This document shows positions 16,620 through 22,750 of a stretch of 32,387 nucleotides of DNA, piece after piece. Below the pieces are notes generated by a model. It was not told the origin of the DNA and made no database searches. It worked only from the letters and a program-made list of their open reading frames with translations. Made by a program: the position numbers and the translations under genes. The DNA is from a virus, in IMG/VR virus record IMGVR_UViG_3300004782_000003, positions 1 to 32,387 of that record; one strand, written 5' to 3'. Each line of letters begins with the position of its first letter. Positions within the stretch are counted from its first letter, which is position 1.

Positions 16620-17803
16620 TTTTTAATCATAACCTTTTCCTGCCCTCTATTCATCTTCATATAATTATCATATTTATTATTATAATCATTATTCTTCGTA
16701 TTGTAATAAGGTATTGCCTCCGGTAATATTGAAACAACATTTCCTTTGGTATCTAGTTTAATAGTAATAATCCACGCCCCAACATCATTTGATAATCCCT
16801 TGCCATCAGTAAATGGCGTGCGGTCTTGAAAACTCGGAACTTCAAAATAATGAATATTTCTATAAAGCATATAAAATAATTTGTGATGATGTCCACATAA
16901 AACAACATTTGGCTTTTTCCCACCACGAATTACATCTAAATGTTTTTGCCCACGATATGAATAAGCATAAGAACTTCCATCTTGCGGGTGCATTAGCAAA
17001 ATCTCGCATTTATTTATATTTACAGTCGCCCTATCTTGCCCAAGATAAATCATATCACTTCTTCTATCAGCAATTACTCGCCCGATATCAGCCATTCCGT
17101 TTCTTTGGTGCGTATAGTCATGATTTCCTGTAAGAAAATATGTAGTCATTCCCTCGCGTTTAGGATAAGCATTGACAACATAGTCCGCTTGATCGTCAAA
17201 GCCTAACATAAATATACTTCCTAATCTATCTTTATAAAATCCGTCCGAGATGTCGCCGGCGTGTAAAACTGTATCAATGCCACGCTCTTGGAATAAATCA
17301 TAAGTCTTGTGTAGTAATTCAAGTTGTTGCCATTTACTGCATAAGTGCGTGTCTGATACAACGCCAAGCGTGATTGTAGAAGCAACATCAGGAAGCCTCA
17401 ACTCGTTATCTTCAATATCGCTCTTGCCAAGTTTAATCTTGATATCATCATCAACTTTATAAACTTGAATGTTATAATGCGACAATTTCAATTCTTCAAC
17501 AATGCCAAGTATTTCAATTTTTGTCATTTCAAAGTATTTTTCAAGTTGCTCAATATCTTTTTCAGCTTTGATAAGTTTCAATAAGTTGGTCTTTGTATCT
17601 TCCAAACTTTCTTTCTCGCTGCGAAGTGGAAGCACATATTTTTTATAAGTACTTCTCCACGCCTCAAATCCTATGCTTGTATCAAACTCCTCGTTCGCCT
17701 TTTTAGTCGCCTTTTCCCAATAGCCATATCCATTTTCTTTTTTCTCGTCCTCAATAATCCTTTTTAACTTTTCGATGTGGTCAATATTATTTTTGTCAAA
17801 CAT
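16616..17803 (-). CDS. Calcineurin-like metallophosphoesterase with N-terminal DNA-binding-like region
   Basis: 395 aa from ATG 17803, preferred to ATG 17809 because AAGGAG is only two bases from the first ATG and eight from the second. All five metallophosphoesterase motifs appear in order: SDTH (about 150-153), HAGD (181-184), GNHD (226-229), LMHP and CGHHHK. The first ~130 residues are separate, with a helical and winged-helix-like part (LEKYFEMTKIEILGIVEELK). The substrate is unknown: a nuclease, a nucleotide phosphoesterase or a phosphatase are all possible. It is the first gene behind the promoter at 17849-17876 and is cotranscribed with the sigma factor. Confidence 0.8.
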   Translation of the reverse strand: MFDKNNIDHIEKLKRIIEDEKKENGYGYWEKATKKANEEFDTSIGFEAWRSTYKKYVLPLRSEKESLEDTKTNLLKLIKAEKDIEQLEKYFEMTKIEILGIVEELKLSHYNIQVYKVDDDIKIKLGKSDIEDNELRLPDVASTITLGVVSDTHLCSKWQQLELLHKTYDLFQERGIDTVLHAGDISDGFYKDRLGSIFMLGFDDQADYVVNAYPKREGMTTYFLTGNHDYTHQRNGMADIGRVIADRRSDMIYLGQDRATVNINKCEILLMHPQDGSSYAYSYRGQKHLDVIRGGKKPNVVLCGHHHKLFYMLYRNIHYFEVPSFQDRTPFTDGKGLSNDVGAWIITIKLDTKGNVVSILPEAIPYYNTKNNDYNNKYDNYMKMNRGQEKVMIKK

Positions 17804-17848
17804 TTGCATTTCTCCTTTTCGTAGAAGTCCATTCTACCCTCTAATTAT

Positions 17849-17876
17849 ATTATACCACTAATTTGTGTGTTGACAA
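17849..17876 (-). promoter_or_regulatory. Promoter for the metallophosphoesterase-sigma operon, with palindrome on -35
   Basis: -35 TTGTCA (17876-17871), 16-bp spacer, -10 TATAAT (17854-17849). A perfect palindrome TGTGTTG-n-CAACACA (17866-17880) covers the -35 box, suggesting an operator for repression or activation at the early-to-late switch. It lies directly after the RNA terminator. Confidence 0.7.
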
Positions 17877-17898
17877 CACATTTTACATAAAAAGGCAT

Positions 17899-17921
17899 AA
17901 AAAAACCAAACTTTCGTTTGA
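17899..17921 (-). terminator. Terminator of the large non-coding RNA
   Basis: Minus-strand stem TCAAAC / GTTTGG (921-916 with 911-906, outer pair U-G) closed by a GAAA tetraloop (915-912) and followed by seven T (905-899). This is a textbook intrinsic terminator and ends the structured RNA described in the next entry. Confidence 0.9.
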
Positions 17922-18468
17922 TCGTTTTATACTTGGCTAATATGTCCATCGCTTTCGCTTCTCAATGCAAGTCATTTTAAATAATAAATACAAGTCGGTC
18001 AAGTCTACTCCAAATTTTACAATTGATATTATTTTAGGCATTTACTACTATTTCCAATGCGGATACCTCTTGTATTTGTGCAAAGTTATTAACCCTGCTT
18101 GTAAGATATCAACGAGTTGACCTACTCTACATTCCGTGGATTTATAGTCCATTCCGCAGATGATTTGATACCCTACAAGCAAGATTTAACTCTTGCCCAT
18201 CATTCTCTCACAAGCCATCTACATTTTCTATCGTGGCTTTCACAATGTTTATTTTAAGTGTCCCTTGCTAGCATTTAACACTAATATAAATAGAGAACGA
18301 TAATTTGGAGTTATTCGCTCCTTTGTGAAATGTAATAATCACACTTTGACCAGACGACCTTGTTAGATATTTGTCCAGTTATAGTAATCTACATCTCACA
18401 AAGCAAGGAACAAGTCCGTTGCTCGAAAGGGGTTTTCAAAGGTTGTCAGAGAAGTAATTTACCTCTCT
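17899..18468 (-). ncRNA. Large structured non-coding RNA (~570 nt), ROOL/GOLLD-like candidate
   Basis: No gene fits in 17.9-18.5 kb, yet the stretch has a consensus promoter (18475-18503) and an intrinsic terminator (17899-17921). Its minus strand folds extensively. There is a 14-bp helix between 18403-18390 and 18334-18321 (CUUUGUGAGAUGUA with UACAUUUCACAAAG), a 16-bp helix between 18180-18165 and 18112-18097 (GCUUGUAGGGUAUCAA with UUGAUAUCUUACAAGC, three G-U), and a 9-bp helix between 18077-18069 and 17994-17986. Local hairpins include AGAGAG/UUCUCU at the 5' end, GGAG/CUCC, AAGCCA/UGGCUU, GCAAGA/UCUUGC and a GCGAAAGC GNRA hairpin. Length, phage context and own promoter match the ROOL class (typically just under 600 nt, by recollection); GOLLD is longer. 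Class assignment is inferred; that it is a structured RNA is well supported. Confidence 0.8.
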
Positions 18469-18474
18469 AATGAT

Positions 18475-18503
18475 ATTGTATCATCAACACAAAGAAGTGT
18501 CAA
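18475..18503 (-). promoter_or_regulatory. Strong promoter of the large non-coding RNA
   Basis: -35 TTGACA (18503-18498), 17-bp spacer, -10 TACAAT (18480-18475); transcription should start near 18468, just before the first RNA hairpin. GTGTTGA occurs twice (at the -35 and within the spacer), and a related GTGTTG element lies on the -35 of the promoter at 17849-17876, hinting at shared control. Confidence 0.85.
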
Positions 18504-18533
18504 CACCTTTCGCACATTTTGTATAATTTATTT

Positions 18534-18710
18534 TTAATCTTTAAATGTTGATAAGATTTCAAGCGCCAGTTCTTCATCAGTTCCTAAATATTCCTCGGCG
18601 ATGTGTTTGATTTCTTCCAGTTGCTTACTCTCTTTTCGCACGATATAAATTATTGCTGTGATTAAAACTAGTAGCCCAATGGCGATTATATCAAATACCG
18701 ATATCATCAT
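18534..18710 (-). CDS. Small single-pass membrane protein
   Basis: 58 aa. The start ATG 18710 overlaps the stop of the HNH gene (ATGA), with AGAAGAAG upstream. Residues 4-24 (SVFDIIAIGLLVLITAIIYIV) form one transmembrane helix, followed by a charged cytoplasmic-type tail (RKESKQLEEIKHIAEEYLGTDEELALEI). It is the last gene of the second early operon, ending 31 bases before the RNA promoter. Function is unknown. Confidence 0.65.
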   Translation of the reverse strand: MMISVFDIIAIGLLVLITAIIYIVRKESKQLEEIKHIAEEYLGTDEELALEILSTFKD

Positions 18711-19096
18711 TTTCTTCTTCTCCCTTTTTTATCTTCTCTGTGGTAGGTTAGTAAATGGTCGCGTGTGTAGGTCGGTTGATATTCCATTTCAGTTAAACAT
18801 CTCTCTAACCACTTATAAAACTCGTATCTCATCTTGTCATCACAAGTTGCTTTGTACTCATAAAGAAATTGCTTGATTAGTTTCAGTTTCTTTATGTCAT
18901 CATCAATTAGTATATGAAGCCCGCTATGTTCGAGGTGTGCGACGAGTGATCCATTTTCGGTACTCGTTGCGCCACCTTTACTTCTCGGCTCTATATGGTG
19001 CATTGTAATAGGGTTGCTAGTGCGGATTATTCCACCGCACATACAAATTGTCCCGTAGTCGTAAACAAGTAAATCCCTAACTTTCTTGTTGTCCAC
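18707..19096 (-). CDS. HNH endonuclease
   Basis: 129 aa from GTG 19096. The core is CMCGGIIRTSNPITMHHIEPRSKGGATSTENGSLVAHLEHSGLHIL: a CxC zinc knuckle, the HH pair, the central Asn and the final His. HNH proteins near terminase genes often take part in packaging with the terminase, and others are homing enzymes. Here it is separated from TerS by the RNA, metallophosphoesterase and sigma genes, so either role is possible. It overlaps the upstream diphosphohydrolase gene by 20 bases. Confidence 0.85.
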   Translation of the reverse strand: MDNKKVRDLLVYDYGTICMCGGIIRTSNPITMHHIEPRSKGGATSTENGSLVAHLEHSGLHILIDDDIKKLKLIKQFLYEYKATCDDKMRYEFYKWLERCLTEMEYQPTYTRDHLLTYHREDKKGRRRK

Positions 19097-19469
19097 CGGT
19101 GCAAGACCCCTTTCCAGTTGGTTTGTTATCTTTGAACCAGCCCGTCATATCACATATAAGCGGGTTTTCAGCGTGGTATTCCTCATCATTGATTAAACAT
19201 AAGGCATTCCAAACAATGGCGCTTAAATGGTCTTCTGTGCGGTCGCCTTTCGCGTATTTGGACGCGTGGCGCATTAAACTCCCAAACACCGCACTTTGTG
19301 GCTGACCTTTGCGCCAGTTGTTATCGCCGTATTTATCAGCACCTAATCCATACCAAATCGCAACGCGTTCTAGTAAGTCAAGTGGTAATAATTCCATTCG
19401 TGGTTTGTGGTCGGCGAAGTCTCGTTTACTTCCTGAGCTGAACTCTCTTGTTTTTCCGCTAGTTTCCAT
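19077..19469 (-). CDS. dATP/dGTP diphosphohydrolase-like protein (MazZ/MazG-like)
   Basis: 130 aa. The helical core RMELLPLDLLERVAIWYGLGADKYGDNNWRKGQP...GSLMRHASKYAKGDRTEDHLSAIVWNALCLI matches the phage dATP/dGTP diphosphohydrolase N-terminal family (PF18909, formerly a DUF; MazZ of phage S-2L belongs here). It would convert purine dNTPs to dNMPs and pyrophosphate. MazZ works in 2-aminoadenine phages with PurZ, but no PurZ is present here, so a general nucleotide-pool or host-shutoff role is more likely. Its upstream leader is nearly identical to that of the methyltransferase at 27466. Confidence 0.75.
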   Translation of the reverse strand: METSGKTREFSSGSKRDFADHKPRMELLPLDLLERVAIWYGLGADKYGDNNWRKGQPQSAVFGSLMRHASKYAKGDRTEDHLSAIVWNALCLINDEEYHAENPLICDMTGWFKDNKPTGKGSCTGGQQES

Positions 19470-19498
19470 ATAATGTTACTCTCTCTTTCTTTCTATTC

Positions 19499-19978
19499 TT
19501 ATTTCGTATCAGTCAATAACTCATAAACTACTTTGCCCATTGATACTTTTGAGCAGAATATGAACTCAATTCCGTATCGTTTACTCATTGTTTCCATAAT
19601 CCTTTGTAATGTGTCGGATTTTACTTTTGTTCGTGGAAGTCCGGTTGTTGAACTCTTTGGCACTTTCCAAGTATAGACCTCATCGACAAATCGGATTTGC
19701 GCGTGGGCGATTAGGAAAATGAAACGCTCGCAGCCGATATCTTTGGCACGCTGGATTTCTCGTTTAATGCGTTCGTGGTTGGAAGAGTTGGCAAGGTTTC
19801 CGCAGACTTCCATCAGGTCTTTTTTTGTGTCTATTATGACGCGATTGGAGTTGGTAAGTTTGTAGTCGCCGGCATATAACTTGTTGCGGATATATCTTAT
19901 CTCGTTGCGTTCGAAGTAGTCGATGATGTGTTTATCTTTTTGTTGGCGAGTATCACATTCGATAATTATATTATTCAT
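19499..19978 (-). CDS. ERCC4-domain nuclease
   Basis: 159 aa from ATG 19978, which overlaps the upstream stop (ATGA) with TGGGGA before it. Upstream starts would intrude deeply into the preceding gene. The ERCC4/XPF nuclease core is visible: IIECDTRQQKDKHIIDYFERN, then YAGDYKLTNSNRVIIDTKKDLMEVCGNL (Asp and KKD catalytic pattern), then RFIFLIAH. It cuts branched or structured DNA and may resolve replication or recombination intermediates. Confidence 0.8.
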   Translation of the reverse strand: MNNIIIECDTRQQKDKHIIDYFERNEIRYIRNKLYAGDYKLTNSNRVIIDTKKDLMEVCGNLANSSNHERIKREIQRAKDIGCERFIFLIAHAQIRFVDEVYTWKVPKSSTTGLPRTKVKSDTLQRIMETMSKRYGIEFIFCSKVSMGKVVYELLTDTK

Positions 19979-20262
19979 ATAATCCCCATTTCTTTGAATT
20001 GATTTAAATAATAAGTTTCGCATTGATCATCTTCCTCGAAGCGGTGAAAGTATTTCGTTAGTTCATCAGGATATTTTTCATAATAACTTTTTAAATATTT
20101 TGAATAAAGTGAATTGAATAATTTTGTATTTACTTTTGTTTTGTCCGTAATTGTTATACAGTCCTTATTTTTCCATAAATAGTTCAATAAAACGGTCATC
20201 GAGATTGGCGGTTGTTTTATCTGTGCGACTTCGTCGCGGTTTGTAAGGTTGTGGTTATTCAC
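19975..20262 (-). CDS. Hypothetical protein, 95 aa
   Basis: A helical, tyrosine-rich protein (LFNSLYSKYLKSYYEKYPDELTKYFHRFEEDDQ) in the middle of the early operon, overlapping the previous gene by 8 bases and the ERCC4 nuclease start by four. The N-terminus has a small Pro-rich patch (IKQPPISMTVLLNYLWKNKD). No family is recognised. Its coupling to the nuclease gene suggests they are made together. Confidence 0.65.
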   Translation of the reverse strand: MNNHNLTNRDEVAQIKQPPISMTVLLNYLWKNKDCITITDKTKVNTKLFNSLYSKYLKSYYEKYPDELTKYFHRFEEDDQCETYYLNQFKEMGII

Positions 20263-20482
20263 TTATCGCACCTCTTTTTGCTAATTTTTCGATTTTTTCG
20301 TATTTTTCTTTCATCTTTTGAAAATCACAATCTTCTTTATAATTAAAATCAATAATATCTAATAAGTATTTAGTTAATTCTTTGTTGGTGTTTCCTATGT
20401 TGTCAATAAGGTCAATAATGCAATATTTTATTTTGTAATTTTCTTTTAATAATCGTAACTTTTCTTTTTCATTTAGCGTCAT
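20255..20482 (-). CDS. Hypothetical protein, 75 aa
   Basis: A charged helical protein rich in Lys, Glu and Asn, with a predicted helical hairpin (EKEKLRLLKENYKIKYCIIDLIDNIGNT and FQKMKEKYEKIEKLAK). The ribosome site AAAGGAG lies upstream of ATG 20482. It is cotranscribed with neighbours; no family is recognised. Confidence 0.6.
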   Translation of the reverse strand: MTLNEKEKLRLLKENYKIKYCIIDLIDNIGNTNKELTKYLLDIIDFNYKEDCDFQKMKEKYEKIEKLAKRGAISE

Positions 20483-20490
20483 ATCTTATT

Positions 20491-20691
20491 TCACTCCTTT
20501 GATTTCTTTATCGTATCTATAAACTCATTGATACTCGCATATAATTCGCGCTTGCCTTTGTTTCGTTTTGCCTTGTTAATATCAATATTCATATCTCGGT
20601 AGAATTGCGCAACATCTTGCTTATCTAATTCGACTACTACTGAATTGAAGTAAGGATCGATTATGATTAAACTTAATTTTGGTGTGTTCAT
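20491..20691 (-). CDS. Hypothetical protein, 66 aa
   Basis: It begins with a beta strand pair (PKLSLIIIDPYFNSVVVELD), followed by a basic helix (INKAKRNKGKRELYASINEFIDTIKK). The ATG at 20691 overlaps the stop of the DnaB-N-like gene. The basic patch could bind nucleic acid, but no family is recognised. Confidence 0.6.
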   Translation of the reverse strand: MNTPKLSLIIIDPYFNSVVVELDKQDVAQFYRDMNIDINKAKRNKGKRELYASINEFIDTIKKSKE

Positions 20692-21101
20692 ATCTTCTCC
20701 ACCTCATTTCTAAACTCCTCAACACTAATCTCGCGACTTTTTAATTTCGTTGCCAAATTAAGTATTGCTTGAATATTCTTCTTTTCTTCAATCTCCCCAT
20801 TATACAACTTAATCAACTGCTCTTGGTATTGGTTAAAATGCGCCGTTGTAGGCTCGATTTGTACCAACTCACATATATCGCCAACTATGTTGTATTTATC
20901 CACACACACGACCGCCATTAGGTTGAAATCGTAGTTTTTAAAGTTTTTGTAGAATTGTTTCATAAATAATAATAAACTGCGGTATTGTTTGAAGTGTTTT
21001 GGCTCGACAATCAGTTGGTCTGTCAATTCAGGTTTAATAAGTAGGCAGGATATAATTGCTCTTTCAAGCGTTGTGAAGTCGTTGTATAAAAGTTCGTTCA
21101 A
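20688..21101 (-). CDS. Stand-alone DnaB N-terminal-like protein
   Basis: 137 aa. LYNDFTTLERAIISCLLIKPELTDQLIVEPKHFKQYRSLLLFMKQFYKNFKNYDFNLM closely follows the start of DnaB-family helicases (LEAEQAVLGSLL...FY...H..IF.AI), and the helical remainder fits the N-terminal dimerisation domain. There is no RecA-type ATPase part: the frame stops at 137 residues and the next gene is unrelated. It could act as a loader or decoy that contacts host DnaB or DnaG. Identification is by pattern; confidence is moderate. Confidence 0.55.
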   Translation of the reverse strand: MNELLYNDFTTLERAIISCLLIKPELTDQLIVEPKHFKQYRSLLLFMKQFYKNFKNYDFNLMAVVCVDKYNIVGDICELVQIEPTTAHFNQYQEQLIKLYNGEIEEKKNIQAILNLATKLKSREISVEEFRNEVEKI

Positions 21102-22217
21102 CTAAATCCACTCCTTATCCCACAAACTTACATCTTGTGGTAAATGATCCGTTCCATAAATTGCATTGTATGAAGCTACTAGGAATTTATCATATTCAAC
21201 ATAATCAAATATGTTATGTGATTTTCCAATATTTATAAGTGCTTTTCTTGGTGCGCCAATTCCTCCAAATAGTTCGATCATTTCAATGTGTTCTTCGTTT
21301 TTAAATAGTTCGGTAAATATTGCCTCTAATAAATTTACAACAATACTATTTCCTGCTTGTTTATAAAGTTGTCTATTGCTGTTTACTTTAGCCGCTTTTT
21401 CAAAATCGGCATCATCAAATCCCATTAGTCGCCAACATTCTTTTGGTGTTAGTTTTCTTATCTTATAATTTGTAAATACAGCTTGATTGCATGATGTTGT
21501 CAATGTTTGTGCTACTTGATGATCTACACGACCTCTTCTTGTTTTTGAGTTAGGATGTTCTAGGTTAATACTGTCTCCATCCTTTGCCTCGGCATATCCT
21601 TTTTTTGTAGCTTCTTTCACAATCATAATTTGAAGATTTGTTGTTTCCTCTAACTGTTCGCAATAAGTAATCATTCCACTATGTTCTTCTCCAGCACCCC
21701 TTGCAGTAAGTGTTGGACAAATACTATTATTACCTTGTACTTTTTCAAAAGGTTTTTGATATGCTTTCCAATTTGCAATCTTACCGATTTTTTTTTCACT
21801 TAAATAATACTTCTCATCAACTTTATCTTCTAATAAGTCTTTTAATTTAAGTTGTAGTTCTTGTTTTGGTGGAAATACAAAATTATTAACATCACTTAAA
21901 ATTGATATACAAAAAACTCTTTCTCTATTTTGAGGTATTCCATAATCTTTTGCATTAAGCACCTGATAATAATTTTTATAACCTAGTTGTTCCATTTTTG
22001 TTAAATAATCATCAAACACTTGTCTATGTTTCTTACTTATAACATTTTTAACATTTTCCCAAATAACATAATCTGGTCTAGTCTTTTCCACTATTCTAAT
22101 TGTTTCATAAAGTAGCGAACTTCTTGTTCCACTCCCTTGTTCTCCACCTGCTTGTTTTCCTGCAAGACTGAAATCTTGACAAGGACTTCCGTGAAATATT
22201 ACTTTTGCTTTATTCAT
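21102..22217 (-). CDS. Circularly permuted DNA (cytosine-5) methyltransferase
   Basis: 371 aa, normal total length for the family. The usual order is I-II-III-IV-VI-VIII-TRD-IX-X. Here the protein begins at motif IV (GSPCQ, catalytic Cys13), then motif VI ENV (54-56), motif VIII QNRERVF (96-102), a variable target-recognition region (about 165-260), motif IX (about 262-282) and motif X GNSIVVN (289-295). Only then do motif I IELFGGIGAP (314-323) and the II/III segment follow, ending KEWI. The SAM-binding part is therefore at the C-terminus, an order like beta-class amino-methyltransferases. The start has GAGGAAG before ATG 22217, overlapping the upstream stop. It probably modifies phage DNA against host restriction. 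The target is unknown. Confidence 0.9.
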   Translation of the reverse strand: MNKAKVIFHGSPCQDFSLAGKQAGGEQGSGTRSSLLYETIRIVEKTRPDYVIWENVKNVISKKHRQVFDDYLTKMEQLGYKNYYQVLNAKDYGIPQNRERVFCISILSDVNNFVFPPKQELQLKLKDLLEDKVDEKYYLSEKKIGKIANWKAYQKPFEKVQGNNSICPTLTARGAGEEHSGMITYCEQLEETTNLQIMIVKEATKKGYAEAKDGDSINLEHPNSKTRRGRVDHQVAQTLTTSCNQAVFTNYKIRKLTPKECWRLMGFDDADFEKAAKVNSNRQLYKQAGNSIVVNLLEAIFTELFKNEEHIEMIELFGGIGAPRKALINIGKSHNIFDYVEYDKFLVASYNAIYGTDHLPQDVSLWDKEWI

Positions 22218-22488
22218 TTTCTTCCTCCTCTATTTTAATAACTATAATTCTTTGGCTGTACTCATCTTTAACTCGGCGGGCATATGCTGGCATTGTATAA
22301 AAATAAAATGTATTAGGACTAACTCCTAAAAAAGTCGCACACTGCCATTTATTGCCGATAAATAAAAATTGATCGCCCTTGTAAATTGCATAATCTTGTG
22401 AAGTTACGATAATAATCCCCTCTTTTTCTTTATAATATATAATCAAACTAACAATATAATAGCACCTATTATAAGTACAGTCTAACAT
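22210..22488 (-). CDS. Small DNA-binding-like phage protein; start uncertain
   Basis: The frame is open from ATG 22488, but residues up to about 25 lie over the promoter (22456-22484) and look non-coding. The recognisable part is VTSQDYAIYKGDQFLFIGNKWQCATFLGVSPNTFYFYTMPAYARRVKD...IIVIKIEEE, a common short phage protein with a helix-turn-helix-like segment (QCATFLGVSPNTFYFY). A ribosome site AGAGGGG (about 22417-22423) sits just before in-frame ATT, ATT and ATC codons, so translation may start at a rare codon near 22411-22417. It is the first gene of the operon and may regulate it. Confidence 0.6.
   Translation of the reverse strand: MLDCTYNRCYYIVSLIIYYKEKEGIIIVTSQDYAIYKGDQFLFIGNKWQCATFLGVSPNTFYFYTMPAYARRVKDEYSQRIIVIKIEEEENE
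22456..22484 (-). promoter_or_regulatory. Promoter of the second early operon, with -10 palindrome
   Basis: -35 TAGACT (22484-22479), 17-bp spacer, -10 TATTAT (22461-22456). The palindrome ATAATAG-cac-CTATTAT (22456-22472) covers the -10 box, matching in core (TAGgtgCTA) and placement the one at the early promoter 114-142. The -35 overlaps the first copy of the TCTAACAT repeat (22481), so the origin-like repeat cluster and this promoter are linked. Confidence 0.65.
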
Positions 22489-22741
22489 TTTGTATTTTTT
22501 AGTCTAACATTTATCTAACATTTATCTAACATTTTTATTGGCACTTTGCCCTTATTTTTCAACAAAGTCTAACATTCTAACATAAAAGTCCGGCATCGAG
22601 CCTTACGCGAGAAAAATATTTATAAATTATTTCTATTATAGGGTGTGTAGTTGGAAAAAAATGTTAGAATGTTAGACACCTATATGAAATAAGGTCAAAC
22701 TAGGCGTTTTTCTTGTAGAATTACGTTAGAATAATGTTAGA
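22481..22741. repeat. TCTAACAT iteron cluster, probable replication origin
   Basis: Nine exact copies of the 8-mer TCTAACAT lie in 260 bp: forward at 22481, 22503, 22514, 22525, 22568 and 22576, and inverted at 22661, 22669 and 22734, plus a near copy at 22723. Spacings of 22, 11 and 11 bases put the first four on one face of the helix. The pairs at 22567-22583 and 22661-22677 form a perfect 17-bp inverted repeat flanking an AT-rich segment (about 22611-22640) that could melt. It sits directly downstream of the DUF927 ATPase gene and holds no gene. Iterons next to a replication gene are the usual design of phage origins; an operator array is the alternative. Confidence 0.65.
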
Positions 22742-22750
22742 CTTTTGACT

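Noticed and set aside
17899-18468. Group I or group II intron, tmRNA or RNase P RNA
   Set aside because: The RNA does not interrupt a gene and has its own promoter and terminator. I could not find a convincing P3-P8 core, domain V, tmRNA tag frame or RNase P signature.
19077-19469. MazZ-like gene as sign of a 2-aminoadenine (Z) genome
   Set aside because: No PurZ-like adenylosuccinate synthetase, DatZ or specialised polymerase is present, so the gene alone does not support a Z genome.
21102-22217. m5C methyltransferase as two broken genes or a frameshift
   Set aside because: One uninterrupted frame of normal total length with every motif present; the internal Met before ELFGGIG has no convincing ribosome site.
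22567-22677. Repeat cluster as a CRISPR array
   Set aside because: Units are 8 bp with irregular short spacing and occur in both orientations; there are no uniform spacers and no cas genes.
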